Shown: positions 41,243-52,703 of the stretch, piece by piece
How positions within the stretch are numbered: the stretch's first letter is position 1
Layout of the letters: the number at the start of each line of letters is the position of its first letter
DNA from: Pseudomonas japonica
GTDB lineage: Bacteria > Pseudomonadota > Gammaproteobacteria > Pseudomonadales > Pseudomonadaceae
Direction: 5' to 3'
Length of the DNA: 64,000 nucleotides
Assembly: GCF_900188455.1 (NCBI RefSeq)
Contig: NZ_FZOL01000021.1
Location: 62,001 to 126,000 of the forward strand
The notes under the pieces: model-generated
The model's input: the letters and a program-made list of their open reading frames with translations, nothing else
Database searches by the model: none
Told to the model about the DNA's origin: nothing
Translations under genes and position numbers: made by a program

Positions 41243-42865
41243 TCAGACCTTGTCGATATCCACATCACGGGTTTCCTTCAGGCAGAACAGCCCGACCACC
41301 AGGCTGACCCCGGTGATCAGCACCGGATACCAGAGCCCGTAGAAGATATCGCCGGTATACACCACCAGGGCGAACGACACCGTGGGCAGGAAGCCACCGA
41401 ACCAGCCGTTGCCGATGTGATAGGGCAGCGACATCGAGGTGTAGCGGATGCGGGTCGGGAACAGCTCGACCATCACCGCGGCCAGCGGACCGTAGGTCAT
41501 GGTGGCGATCAGGATCATCACCACGATCAACAGCACCACCATCGGCTGGTTGACGCTGGCGGCGTCAGCCTTGGCCGGGTAGCCGGCTTTCTCGATGGCT
41601 GCGCGCATGGCCGCTTCGTCGAACCCGTCGATGCGCTGCTCGCCGATGGTCACACTGACCGCGCTGCCGGCCGCCAGCGACTGCGAGCTGTACGGCAGGC
41701 CCTGCTTGACCAGGAAGGTCTTGACCTTGTCGCACGGGCTGTCGAAGCGGGCTTTACCCACAGGGTCGAACTGGAAGGTACAGCCGGCCGGGTCGGCCAT
41801 CACCACGATGGGCGACTGGCGGCTGGCGGCGTCGATCTGCGGGTTGGCGTAATGGCTCAGGGCCTTGAACAGCGGGAAGTACAGCACGGTGGCCAGAAGC
41901 AGGCCGAGCATGAGGATCGGCTTGCGCCCGATCCGGTCCGACAGCCAGCCGAAGAAGACGAAGAACGGTGCGCCGATCACCACGCTGATGATCAGCAGGG
42001 CGTTGGCCTGGGCCGGGTCCATCTTGAGCATCTGGGTCATGAAGAACAGCACATAGAACTGTGCGGTGTAGAAGGTCACCGCCTGCCCGGCGTTGATGCT
42101 GAACAGCGCGGTGAGCACCACCTTGAGGTTCGGCCAGGAGGTGAAGGACTCACGGATCGGCGACTTGCTGATCTTGCCCTGGGCTTTCATTTTCACGAAG
42201 GCCGGCGACTCATGCATGCTCATGCGGATCCAGGTGGAGATGCCCAGGAGCACGATCGACAGCAGGAAGGGCAGGCGCCAGCCCCACACCTCGAACTGGT
42301 CGCCACTGATATAGCGACTGCCCAGCACCACGAGCAGCGACAGCAACAGGCCGAGGGTCGCGGTGGACTGGATGAAGCCGGTGTGGAAACCACGTTTGCC
42401 GGGCGGCGCGTGCTCCGCCACGTAGGTCGCCGCGCCACCGTACTCGCCCCCCAGGGCCAGGCCCTGGAGCATGCGCAACACCACCAGGATGATCGGCGCG
42501 GCGATGCCGATGCTGGCATAGGTAGGCAGCAGGCCGACGGCGAAGGTCGACAGACCCATGAGGATGATGGTCACCAGGAAGGTGTACTTGCGTCCGATCA
42601 TGTCGCCCAGGCGACCGAACACCAGGGCGCCGAAGGGACGGACGAGGAAGCCGGCGGCGAACGCCATCAGCGCGAAGATGAACGCCGTGGTGTCGTTGAC
42701 CCCGGCGAAGAACTGCTTGCTGATGACCGCGGCCAGGGCCCCGTAGAGAAAGAAGTCATACCACTCGAAAACCGTCCCGAGGGATGACGCGAAAATGATC
42801 TTGCGCTCTTCGCGGCGGCTGCCTGCCGTCGCGGTCGCGCCCTGTTGCTGGAGGGTGTCCGACAT
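41243..42865 (-). CDS. MHS-family MFS transporter
   Basis: 540 aa. A 12-helix major facilitator of the metabolite:H+ symporter subgroup, with FEWYDFFLYG at the start of helix 1 and GRLGDMIGRKYTFL in the first loop. A periplasmic insertion of about 110 residues (near residues 355-465) is unusual for MHS carriers and includes an isolated cysteine pair. The ATG at 42865 is used, since the frame upstream is not family-like. It follows the GMC oxidoreductase on the same strand, so it may import that enzyme's substrate. Confidence 0.9.
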   Translation of the reverse strand: MSDTLQQQGATATAGSRREERKIIFASSLGTVFEWYDFFLYGALAAVISKQFFAGVNDTTAFIFALMAFAAGFLVRPFGALVFGRLGDMIGRKYTFLVTIILMGLSTFAVGLLPTYASIGIAAPIILVVLRMLQGLALGGEYGGAATYVAEHAPPGKRGFHTGFIQSTATLGLLLSLLVVLGSRYISGDQFEVWGWRLPFLLSIVLLGISTWIRMSMHESPAFVKMKAQGKISKSPIRESFTSWPNLKVVLTALFSINAGQAVTFYTAQFYVLFFMTQMLKMDPAQANALLIISVVIGAPFFVFFGWLSDRIGRKPILMLGLLLATVLYFPLFKALSHYANPQIDAASRQSPIVVMADPAGCTFQFDPVGKARFDSPCDKVKTFLVKQGLPYSSQSLAAGSAVSVTIGEQRIDGFDEAAMRAAIEKAGYPAKADAASVNQPMVVLLIVVMILIATMTYGPLAAVMVELFPTRIRYTSMSLPYHIGNGWFGGFLPTVSFALVVYTGDIFYGLWYPVLITGVSLVVGLFCLKETRDVDIDKV

Positions 42866-42971
42866 CGTGCTGTCCTCTCGGCCCCTTGTGGGGGCACAGT
42901 GATTATTGTTGTTGTCCACTGTCGACACCGGTCGACTGCTGCCGGTGTCACTGCTGCGCGCCGCCCCGGAT

Positions 42972-44621
42972 TCAGGACGACGTTATCGTTGCTCGGTCAC
43001 TGCGATTGCCGGCGGCCTCATGGCCCTGGCGGATGAGCTGCGCGGCTTTTTCCGCGATCATCAAGGTGGGGGAACAGGTATTGCCGGACACTATGTTCGG
43101 CATGATCGACGCGTCCGCGACCCGCAGGCCGGGAATGCCGTGAACGCGCAACTGCGCATCCACCACATCCAGCGGACCGTTGCCCATGCGGCAGGTACCC
43201 GCCGGGTGGAAGATGGTGGTGCCGATCTGGCCGGCCGCCTGCTGCAATTCTTCTTCCGTGTTCAGCGCCGCGCCTGGCAGGTATTCCCGTGGCGAGAACG
43301 GCGCGAGGGCAGGGGCGCCGACGATGCCGCGGGTGATGCGGATGGCCTGGGCGGCAACCTTGAGGTCTTCTGCTTCGCTGAGGTAGTTGGGGTCGATCAG
43401 CGGCGCCACGGACGGGTCGGCCGAGCGGATATCCACACGCCCGCGACTGGCCGGACGCAGGTTGCACACCGACGCGGTGAACGCGGCGAAGCGGTGCAAT
43501 GGCTCGCCGAAGCGGTCCAGGGACAGCGGCTGCACGTGGTATTGCAGGTTCGGCGAGGTGTATTCCGGGCCGGAGCGAACGAAGGCGCCCAACTGGCTCG
43601 GCGCCATGGCCAGCGGCCCGCTGCGGTCGTAGAGATAACGCAGGCCCATGCCCATCTTGCCGAGCAGGCTGTTGGCGACCTGGTTGAGGGTACGCACGTT
43701 GTCCACCTGGTAGATCAGGCGCAATTGCAGGTGGTCCTGGAGGTTGCCACCGACCCCGGGCAGTTCGTGCTGCACGCCGATGCCCAGGCGTTCCAGCAAT
43801 GGCCGCGGGCCGATACCGGAACGCTGGAGGATACCCGGCGAACCGATGGAGCCGGCACACAGGAGAATCTCCCGACGGGCCGTGAACGCCTGCCACTGAT
43901 CTTGCCAGCGTCCTCGCACCGCCACCGCGCGGCCGTTCTCCAGCACCACACGATCGACGTCGACACCGGTCAGCACATCGAGGTTGGGGCGGTTGGCGAT
44001 CGGCCGCAGGAAGGCCTTGGACGCGTTCCAGCGCACCCCGGCCTTCTGGTTGACCTGGAAGTAGCCACAGCCCTGGTTGTCGCCACCGTTGAAGTCGTCG
44101 ACGCTGGCGATGCCCTGCTGCGCCGCCGCCTCGCGGAAGGCATCGAGGATCGCCCAGGAGTAGCGTTGCTGCTCGACCCGCCACTCGCCCTCGCCACCAT
44201 GGAATTCCGCGTTGCCGGCGAAATGCCGCTCACTGGCCTTGAACAACGGCAGCACATCCTTCCACGCCCAGCCCGGGTTGCCCTCGTCGGCCCAGCGGTC
44301 GTAGTCGCCGGACTGGCCACGCATGTAGATCATGCCGTTGATCGACGAGCAGCCGCCAAGCACCTTGCCCCGTGGATAACCCAGGCTGCGGCCGTTCAGG
44401 CCAGGCTGGTTCTCGGTCTTGAAGCACCAGTCGGTGCGCGGGTTGCCAATGCAGTAGAGGTAGCCCACCGGAATGTGAATCCAGGGGTAGTTGTCGCGGC
44501 CACCGGCTTCGAGCAGGGCGACGCGGCAGGACGGATCGGCGGACAGGCGGTTGGCCAGCAGGCAACCGGCGGGCCCGGCACCGACGATGACGTAGTCGTA
44601 GGACAGATCGGCTGATGGCAT
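42972..44621 (-). CDS. GMC-family FAD oxidoreductase (choline dehydrogenase-like)
   Basis: 549 aa. The FAD-binding loop VGAGPAGCLLANRLS and the GMC signatures RGKVLGGCSSINGMIYMRG and GSIGSPGILQRSGIG are present; the catalytic His is in IFHPAGTCRMG. It is an alcohol-type dehydrogenase of unknown substrate; not close enough to call BetA. It is divergent from a LysR gene and precedes the MHS transporter by about 106 bp, suggesting a small inducible catabolic unit. Confidence 0.9.
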   Translation of the reverse strand: MPSADLSYDYVIVGAGPAGCLLANRLSADPSCRVALLEAGGRDNYPWIHIPVGYLYCIGNPRTDWCFKTENQPGLNGRSLGYPRGKVLGGCSSINGMIYMRGQSGDYDRWADEGNPGWAWKDVLPLFKASERHFAGNAEFHGGEGEWRVEQQRYSWAILDAFREAAAQQGIASVDDFNGGDNQGCGYFQVNQKAGVRWNASKAFLRPIANRPNLDVLTGVDVDRVVLENGRAVAVRGRWQDQWQAFTARREILLCAGSIGSPGILQRSGIGPRPLLERLGIGVQHELPGVGGNLQDHLQLRLIYQVDNVRTLNQVANSLLGKMGMGLRYLYDRSGPLAMAPSQLGAFVRSGPEYTSPNLQYHVQPLSLDRFGEPLHRFAAFTASVCNLRPASRGRVDIRSADPSVAPLIDPNYLSEAEDLKVAAQAIRITRGIVGAPALAPFSPREYLPGAALNTEEELQQAAGQIGTTIFHPAGTCRMGNGPLDVVDAQLRVHGIPGLRVADASIMPNIVSGNTCSPTLMIAEKAAQLIRQGHEAAGNRSDRATITSS

Positions 44622-44713
44622 TTCACACCTCGCGCCTGATTTTTATTCTTGTCTTCCTTCAGTGTTGTTGATTACTTTCGAGATGAAAACGAGAGATTTC
44701 ACTCAACCGCTGT

Positions 44714-44730
44714 GCGTTTTAACACAACGC
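44714..44730. promoter_or_regulatory. LysR-type operator candidate
   Basis: GCGTT-N7-AACGC dyad in the 139-bp gap between the GMC gene and the divergent LysR gene. It sits 31 bp before the LysR ATG. Predicted from symmetry and position only. Confidence 0.4.
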
Positions 44731-44760
44731 CGGCACACTCAGTGATTAACGGGAACAGCC

Positions 44761-45648
44761 ATGTTCGACTGGAATGATCTGCGGTTTTTTCTCGAACTCC
44801 AGCGCAGCGGGCGCCTGCTCACCGCCGCCAAGCGCCTCAATACCACCCACAGCACCGTGGCCCGGCACATCGAGAATATCGAGCAAAGCCTGGGTACCGC
44901 GCTGTTCGTCCAGCACGCCCAGGGCTATGAACTGACGCCATCCGGACAGGCCTTGCTCAAGCATGCGGAAGCGATGGAAAACGTCGCGTTGCTGGCGCAG
45001 GAAGAAATCACCCAGGCCATCACGCCACTGGGCAAGATCCGCCTGGGGGTTACCGAAGGCATTGGCATCGTCTTCTTCACCCCGCGCATGAGCGGGTTGT
45101 TCGAGCGCTATCCGGGGCTGGAGGTGGAGCTGGTGGCGGTGCCGCGCTTCGTCAGCATCATCAACCGCGAGGCGGAAATCAGCATTCACCTGGAACGGCC
45201 CCACGCCGACCTGCTGATCACCCGCAAGCTCACCGACTACCGCCTGGCGCTCTACGCCAGCCGCGATTACCTGGCCCGCGCTCCCGCCCTGAACAGCCGC
45301 GAAGACCTCGCCCGGCACAGCTGGATCGGCTATGTCGACGACCTGCTGTTCAGCCAGGAACTGCTGTTCCTGCACAGCTTCTGCCGGGCGCCCAACGTGG
45401 TGTTTCGCAGCACCAGCGTGATCGCCCAGCAGCATGCCGCGCGCGCCGGCCTGGGCATCGCCGTGCTGCCCAACTACATGGCCCGCCACGATCCGCAACT
45501 GGTGCGCATCCTGCCCAGCGAAACCATCCAGCGCAGCTACTGGATCAGCACCCGCCGCGAGCTGCACAAATCGGTGCGCCTGCGGGTGGTCTGGGACTAC
45601 CTGCTGGCGCTGTGCGCGGAAGAACAGTCCGAGCTACTGGCCGAGTAG
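44761..45648 (+). CDS. LysR-type regulator of the GMC/MHS unit
   Basis: 295 aa. HTH near residues 5-35 (LRFFLELQRSGRLLTAAKRLNTTHSTVARHIENIE). It is divergent from the GMC oxidoreductase gene, so it probably controls it. Its 3' end overlaps the TauE gene by 15 bp tail to tail. Effector unknown. Confidence 0.9.
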   Translation: MFDWNDLRFFLELQRSGRLLTAAKRLNTTHSTVARHIENIEQSLGTALFVQHAQGYELTPSGQALLKHAEAMENVALLAQEEITQAITPLGKIRLGVTEGIGIVFFTPRMSGLFERYPGLEVELVAVPRFVSIINREAEISIHLERPHADLLITRKLTDYRLALYASRDYLARAPALNSREDLARHSWIGYVDDLLFSQELLFLHSFCRAPNVVFRSTSVIAQQHAARAGLGIAVLPNYMARHDPQLVRILPSETIQRSYWISTRRELHKSVRLRVVWDYLLALCAEEQSELLAE

Positions 45649-46452
45649 GGTGTTGCCCGCCAGCAGCAGCGCCGCGCCGATCCCGACCACGGCAAAGGCC
45701 TGCTGCAGGCGTGGTCCGGCCAGACGCCGGGCGACCTGACGCCCGCCCAGCAGACCGACCAGCGCGCCCACGGCGAAAGGCGCGCCGACCGCCCAGTGCA
45801 TCACGCCACTGAGGCTGGCGGTGAGCACGCTGCCGGTCGCGACCAGGGCGATCACCGCCAGCGACGTCGCCACCATGCTCTTCATGTCGAGGTTGGTGTA
45901 GCGCCCCAGCGCGGGAATGATGACGAAGCCACCGCCCACCCCCAGCAATCCGGACAGCAGCCCGCTGAGCATGCCGGTGATGGCCAGGGCGCGGGCGCAG
46001 GGCAGGGTCCAGCGCAGACGCCCCTGCAACGGATTCAGCACGCAGGGTTGCATCTGGCGGTTGGCGCAGGGTGCTGCGCCGTTGAGTTCGCGGCGCGCCT
46101 TGAGGAACATCCGCGAGCAGGCATACACCAGCACCAGGCAGAAGCCCAGGGCCAGCGGTGCATTGGGCAATCGGTGGGCCAACCACAGGCCCACAGGCGC
46201 CGTGGCGATGCCAAGCGCGGCGATGAAGAAGGCAGCGCGGTAGCGCACCAGCCCCTGGCGCCAGCCCAGAATCGCCCCGACGGCGGCGGCCAGCCCGACC
46301 GCGAGCAAACCGATCGGCGCCGCCTCGACCATGCTCAGCCCGAGGCCGAACACCAGCAGCGGTACCGCGAGAATTCCGCCGCCAGCACCGGTCAGGGCGA
46401 GGATCAGACCCACGATGGCACCCAGTCCGCCACCCAACAGATCGTGTTCCAT
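45634..46452 (-). CDS. TauE/SafE-family sulfite exporter-like permease
   Basis: 272 aa with about eight membrane helices in two halves, each with a glycine-rich motif (ALTGAGGGILAVPLLV near residues 19-34 and LLGVGGGFVIIPAL). Family members move sulfite or other sulfonate-derived anions. It overlaps the preceding sqr gene by one base (TGATG at 46450-46454), so the two are coupled. Its place after SQR and an MBL dioxygenase suggests sulfite export after persulfide oxidation. Confidence 0.85.
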   Translation of the reverse strand: MEHDLLGGGLGAIVGLILALTGAGGGILAVPLLVFGLGLSMVEAAPIGLLAVGLAAAVGAILGWRQGLVRYRAAFFIAALGIATAPVGLWLAHRLPNAPLALGFCLVLVYACSRMFLKARRELNGAAPCANRQMQPCVLNPLQGRLRWTLPCARALAITGMLSGLLSGLLGVGGGFVIIPALGRYTNLDMKSMVATSLAVIALVATGSVLTASLSGVMHWAVGAPFAVGALVGLLGGRQVARRLAGPRLQQAFAVVGIGAALLLAGNTLLGQ

Positions 46453-47732
46453 CACGAGCGCGCCTCTTGCACCGTGCGGGTCGGCTTGGCCATCCACTCG
46501 CGGCCCTTGAGCATGCCGCGCCAGTACAGCGGCGGCAGCACCCGCGCCTTCAACCACCAGGCCAGGCGTGTGGCCTTGCGGCCATCCAGCAGCCAGCGGG
46601 GGAAGCTTGGCGCCAGCTTGCCCCCATAGGTGAACTCGGCGAGGACGATCTTGCCGCGGGCCACCGTCAACGGGCAGGAGCCGTAGCCGTCATAGGCCAT
46701 CACCGCCGACTGCAGGCCAAGGGCCGCGAGCACGTTGTTCGCCACCACGGGTGCCTGCTTGCGCGCGGCAGCGGCGGTCTTGGCGTTGCCGGTGTTGATC
46801 ACGTCGCCCAGGCCGTGGATATCGGCGAAGACGCGGTGCTGCAGGGTCACCGGATCGACATCCAGCCAGCCCGCGGAGTCGGCCAGCGGGCTGTTGCGAA
46901 TCACCTCGGGGGCAATCTGCGGTGGCACCACATGCAGCATGTCGAACGGTTGCACCATGCTTTGCGTCGTACCATCGGCCAGGGTGCGGACAAAGGTGGC
47001 GCGCTGGTTCGGACCATCGACAGCGACCAGGCGGTGGGCGTAGTTGAGCTCGATGGCGTAGCGGTCGACGTACTCCATCAGTGCCGGCACGTAGTCAGCG
47101 ACCCCGAACAGCACGGCACCGGCATTGAAGAACTGCGCGCGAACCGGACCGATACGGTCATTGCGCAGCCAGTGGTCGCAGGACAGGTACATCGCCTTCT
47201 GCGGCGCGCCGGCGCACTTGATCGGCATCGGCGGCTGGGTGAACAGGGCGCGGCCCTCGCGCAGGTTCTGCACCAGCTCCCAGGTATAAGGCGCCAGATC
47301 GTAGCGATAGTTGGAGGTCACGCCGTTGCGGCCAAGGGTCTCTTCCAGACCTTCGATCGCCTTCCAGTCGAGCGTGAGGCCGGGGCAGACGATCAGTTGC
47401 CGATAACTCAGCGCGCGGCCATCGCCAAGAATCACCCGATGATCCTCGGGTTCGAAACGGCTCACCGCCGCCTTGATCCAGCGCACCCCGGCGGGAATGG
47501 TCGAAGCCATGGTGCGAGCCGTACTGGCAGCCTTGAAGATACCGCCGCCGACCATGGTCCAGCCGGGTTGGTAGTAGTGAACATCGGCGGGATCGAGCAG
47601 GGCGATGTCCAGGGAGCGGTCGCGTGCCAGCAGGCTGGAAGCGACCGCGATCCCGGCGGCGCCGGCGCCGACGATGAGCACGGCATGATGATCCGCCTCG
47701 TGGCGGATGGCAGAGGAGGGTGCGGCAGGCAT
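46452..47732 (-). CDS. Sulfide:quinone oxidoreductase-like flavoprotein
   Basis: 426 aa. FAD-binding loop VGAGAAGIAVASSLL at residues 20-34, second dinucleotide region, and candidate redox cysteines in KCAGAPQKAMYLSC and GYGSCPL. These fit type II-like SQR that oxidises H2S to sulfane sulfur and reduces quinone at the membrane. It is followed by TauE and preceded by the MBL gene (41-bp gap). I am confident of the family and less of the SQR subtype. Confidence 0.85.
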   Translation of the reverse strand: MPAAPSSAIRHEADHHAVLIVGAGAAGIAVASSLLARDRSLDIALLDPADVHYYQPGWTMVGGGIFKAASTARTMASTIPAGVRWIKAAVSRFEPEDHRVILGDGRALSYRQLIVCPGLTLDWKAIEGLEETLGRNGVTSNYRYDLAPYTWELVQNLREGRALFTQPPMPIKCAGAPQKAMYLSCDHWLRNDRIGPVRAQFFNAGAVLFGVADYVPALMEYVDRYAIELNYAHRLVAVDGPNQRATFVRTLADGTTQSMVQPFDMLHVVPPQIAPEVIRNSPLADSAGWLDVDPVTLQHRVFADIHGLGDVINTGNAKTAAAARKQAPVVANNVLAALGLQSAVMAYDGYGSCPLTVARGKIVLAEFTYGGKLAPSFPRWLLDGRKATRLAWWLKARVLPPLYWRGMLKGREWMAKPTRTVQEARS

Positions 47733-47773
47733 GGGTACATCCTTTCTAATAATGATTCGGCGACAGCAGCGAT

Positions 47774-48658
47774 TCAGAGGGCGTTGAGGGGAATCTTCAG
47801 GTAGCTCACGCCGTTGTCTTCAGGCTCGGGAAACTGACCGCAACGCATGTTGACCTGCACCGACGGCAGCATCAGCAGCGGCATTTCCAGGGAGGCGTCA
47901 CGGGCCTGGCGCATGGCGACGAACGCGTCCTCGTCGATGCCTTCATGGATATGGATGTTGCTGGCGCGCTGCTCTTCCACGGTGGTCATGTAGCGCAGTT
48001 CGCGACCGCCAGGCAGGTAGTCGTGGCACATGAACAGACGGGTTTCGGCAGGCAGGGCAAGGATGCGCCGGATGGAGCGGAACAGGGTCCGCGCATCGGC
48101 ACCGGGGAAGTCGCAACGGGCAGTGCCATAGTCGGGCATGAACAGGGTGTCGCCAACGAAGGCAACGGTCTCGTCGCCATGCTCGACCAGGTAGGTCATG
48201 CACGCCGGGGTATGGCCGGGCGTGTGCCAGGCACGGGCGCGGAGGTTGCCGATGGCGAAAGCGCTTTCATCCTCCAGCAGCACATCGAACTGACTGCCAT
48301 CGCGGGCGAAACCGGGGCCGGCGTTGAACAGACTACCGAAGGTTTCCTGCACCTGGGTGATGCGGCTGCCGATCGCCAGTTGGCCGCCCAGGGCCTGCTT
48401 CAGATACGCAGCCGCGGACAGGTGATCGGCATGGACATGGGTTTCCAGAATCCATTGCACGCTGGCGCCCAGTTCGCGCACCCGGGCGATCAGGCGGTCG
48501 GCGCTGCCAGCGTCGGTGCGACCGGACTTGGCATCGTAGCCGAGGACACTGTCGATCAGCGCGCAGTGTCGGGTTTCGTTGTCCATCACCAGGTAGCTGA
48601 TGGTCCAGGTCGCGCTGTCGAACAGTGCTTCCACATAGAGGTTTCCGCCAATGATCAT
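47774..48658 (-). CDS. MBL-fold persulfide dioxygenase-like hydrolase
   Basis: 294 aa. Metal motif HVHADHLS (HxHxDH), further ligands in TPGHTPACM and GDTLFMPDYGTARCDFPGAD. The last motif is typical of ETHE1/Blh persulfide dioxygenases, which use GSSH to give sulfite. I chose the ATG at 48658 (MIIGGNLYVEALF) with GGAG nine bases before; the frame extends far upstream into the promoter. First gene of the sulfur operon, divergent from fisR. Confidence 0.85.
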   Translation of the reverse strand: MIIGGNLYVEALFDSATWTISYLVMDNETRHCALIDSVLGYDAKSGRTDAGSADRLIARVRELGASVQWILETHVHADHLSAAAYLKQALGGQLAIGSRITQVQETFGSLFNAGPGFARDGSQFDVLLEDESAFAIGNLRARAWHTPGHTPACMTYLVEHGDETVAFVGDTLFMPDYGTARCDFPGADARTLFRSIRRILALPAETRLFMCHDYLPGGRELRYMTTVEEQRASNIHIHEGIDEDAFVAMRQARDASLEMPLLMLPSVQVNMRCGQFPEPEDNGVSYLKIPLNAL

Positions 48659-48727
48659 TGCCCATTCTCCGGGGGTCAGGCTGGCGCCCAGCACGCAGGC
48701 TTGCCAATCAATCGTTACGGGGGTGTT

Positions 48728-48743
48728 TTCAAGATGCATGCCA
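48728..48743 (-). promoter_or_regulatory. Sigma-54 promoter candidate of the sulfur operon
   Basis: Minus strand TGGCATGCATCTTGAA resembles TGGCACG-N4-TTGCA with two mismatches. It lies 69 bp before the MBL start codon, and the divergent gene encodes a sigma-54 activator, so the match is expected there. Confidence 0.55.
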
Positions 48744-48800
48744 CTGCATTTTTTGCTGAACACGTCCGGTTTCATTGAGTCTGGCCCATCTGGCCGACAA

Positions 48801-48856
48801 CGACTGCCGTGGCGGATGGCAGGTCGGTGGCAGACTTTGGCAGTCTTTGGCAGTGC
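48801..48856. promoter_or_regulatory. Activator-binding region candidate (TGGCAG repeats)
   Basis: Four TGGCAG-like units occur between the sigma-54 promoter and fisR. Two dyads are visible: CTGCC/GGCAG at 48804-48822 and AGACT-N5-AGTCT at 48832-48846. They are upstream enhancer candidates for the FisR-like protein. Confidence 0.5.
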
Positions 48857-48901
48857 CCGGGTCATCGGTTAAGCTCACGCCGAGCTTTGCCAGGTGTAAT
48901 C

Positions 48902-50215
48902 ATGCCCACGTCGCCATCAACTATTTCCCACCCAGCCATCCAGGCGCTGGTGTCCTATCTCGAACACGATTCGCAGCCTTCGATCGTGCTCGACACCGAC
49001 TACAACATCCTCGCCGCCAACGCGGCCTACCAACGCCAGTTCGGCGTGGACGGCCGGCCACCGATTGGCGGCAAATGCCATCGCGTGTCCCATCACTATG
49101 CCGTGCCCTGTGATCAGGCCGGCGAAGTCTGTCCGATGCGCAAGGCGCGGGAGAGTCGGGCCGCCGAGCGGATGCTGCATGTGCATCACACCCCCCGCGG
49201 TCCGGAACATGTGGACGTGGAACTGCGGCCCATCCTCGATGAGCACGGCTTGGTCGTCGCCTTTGTCGAACGGCTGAACCGGATCACCGTGGCCTCCGCG
49301 CAGCCGCAGCAGAATGGCCTGGTCGGTCGCTCCGTCGCCTTCAAGGCCGCGCTGGAAGGATTGCACCGAGCAGCGCCCGCGCAGATTCCTGTGTTACTGC
49401 AAGGCGAGTCGGGTACCGGCAAGGAGCTGTTCGCCCGCGCATTGCACCTTGGCAGTCCGCGCGCCGAGGGTCCGTTGGTGGTGGTGGATTGCACTGGCCT
49501 GACCGAGTCGCTGTTCGAAAGCGAGTTGTTCGGCTATGAGAAGGGCGCCTTCACCGGTGCGCTACAGCGCAAGACCGGACTGGCCGAGGCGGCGCATGGC
49601 GGCACGCTGTTCCTCGATGAGATCGGCGAGGTGCCGCTGGCGATGCAGGTCAAGCTGTTGCGCTTGATCGAGTCTGGGAGTTTTCGCCCGGTGGGAAGTC
49701 TGCGGACCGTCCACTCCGATTTCCGCCTGGTCTGCGCAACCCACAAGCCACTTCGCGAAATGGCCGTCGCGGGTGATTTCCGCGAAGACCTCTACTACCG
49801 GATCAGCGGCTTTCCCATACGCCTCCCGTCACTACGAGAGCGGGTCGAGGATCTGCCGCTGTTGATCGAAACCCTGCTGCAGCGTATCGCTGGCGCTACC
49901 GCTGTGCAGATCGACAAGCAAGCGTTGAACCTGCTGCGCAACTACAGCTTCCCAGGCAATATCCGCGAGCTGCGCAATATCCTGGAACGGGCGCGGCTGT
50001 TTGCCGATGACGGGGTCATTCGGGCTCAGCATCTGCCGATGGAAATTGCCGGGGAGGGTGCGTCTGTTCCACAACGACGTAGCGGACAACAGGATGACCG
50101 TGCTCGCCTTGCACACGCGCTGGAGCGCTTCGAAGGTCCTCGCAGCGAGCTGGCCAAGCACCTTGGCCTGAGTGAGAGAACACTTTATCGGCGGTTGCGA
50201 GCGCTCGGTCTCTAG
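48902..50215 (+). CDS. FisR-like sigma-54-dependent sulfane-sulfur sensor
   Basis: 437 aa. Domains: an N-terminal sensor (about 1-140), a sigma-54 AAA+ domain (GESGTGKE Walker A, GAFTGA loop, FLDEIGE Walker B) and a C-terminal Fis HTH. The sensor has Cys59, Cys70 and Cys77, with spacings of 11 and 7 that equal those of FisR Cys53/64/71, which senses sulfane sulfur. It is divergent from the SQR/persulfide dioxygenase operon, as in known FisR loci. The ATG at 48902 has AGGTG upstream. Confidence 0.88.
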   Translation: MPTSPSTISHPAIQALVSYLEHDSQPSIVLDTDYNILAANAAYQRQFGVDGRPPIGGKCHRVSHHYAVPCDQAGEVCPMRKARESRAAERMLHVHHTPRGPEHVDVELRPILDEHGLVVAFVERLNRITVASAQPQQNGLVGRSVAFKAALEGLHRAAPAQIPVLLQGESGTGKELFARALHLGSPRAEGPLVVVDCTGLTESLFESELFGYEKGAFTGALQRKTGLAEAAHGGTLFLDEIGEVPLAMQVKLLRLIESGSFRPVGSLRTVHSDFRLVCATHKPLREMAVAGDFREDLYYRISGFPIRLPSLRERVEDLPLLIETLLQRIAGATAVQIDKQALNLLRNYSFPGNIRELRNILERARLFADDGVIRAQHLPMEIAGEGASVPQRRSGQQDDRARLAHALERFEGPRSELAKHLGLSERTLYRRLRALGL

Positions 50216-50231
50216 CGTTCCACGTGGAACA
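50216..50231. promoter_or_regulatory. parS site 1
   Basis: GTTCCACGTGGAAC, with C and A outside, 14 bp of perfect dyad. It matches the Pseudomonas ParB centromere site (TGTTCCACGTGGAACA) at 15 of 16 positions and abuts the fisR stop codon. Confidence 0.88.
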
Positions 50232-50236
50232 TCGAC

Positions 50237-50270
50237 AAAAAAAACCCCAGCACAAGGCTGGGGTTCTTTT
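50237..50270. terminator. Bidirectional intrinsic terminator between fisR and gyrB
   Basis: AACCCCAGC pairs with GCTGGGGTT around ACAAG, with an A-run on the left and TTCTTTT on the right. It ends both convergent genes. Confidence 0.93.
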
Positions 50271-50281
50271 GGGCAGCGGGA

Positions 50282-52699
<2,418 letters not shown>

Positions 52700-52703
52700 G
52701 CCT

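Noticed and set aside
44341..44380. CGTGGATAA as a DnaA box in the GMC gene
   Set aside because: One mismatch and isolated; only exact matches were counted in the DnaA-box tally.
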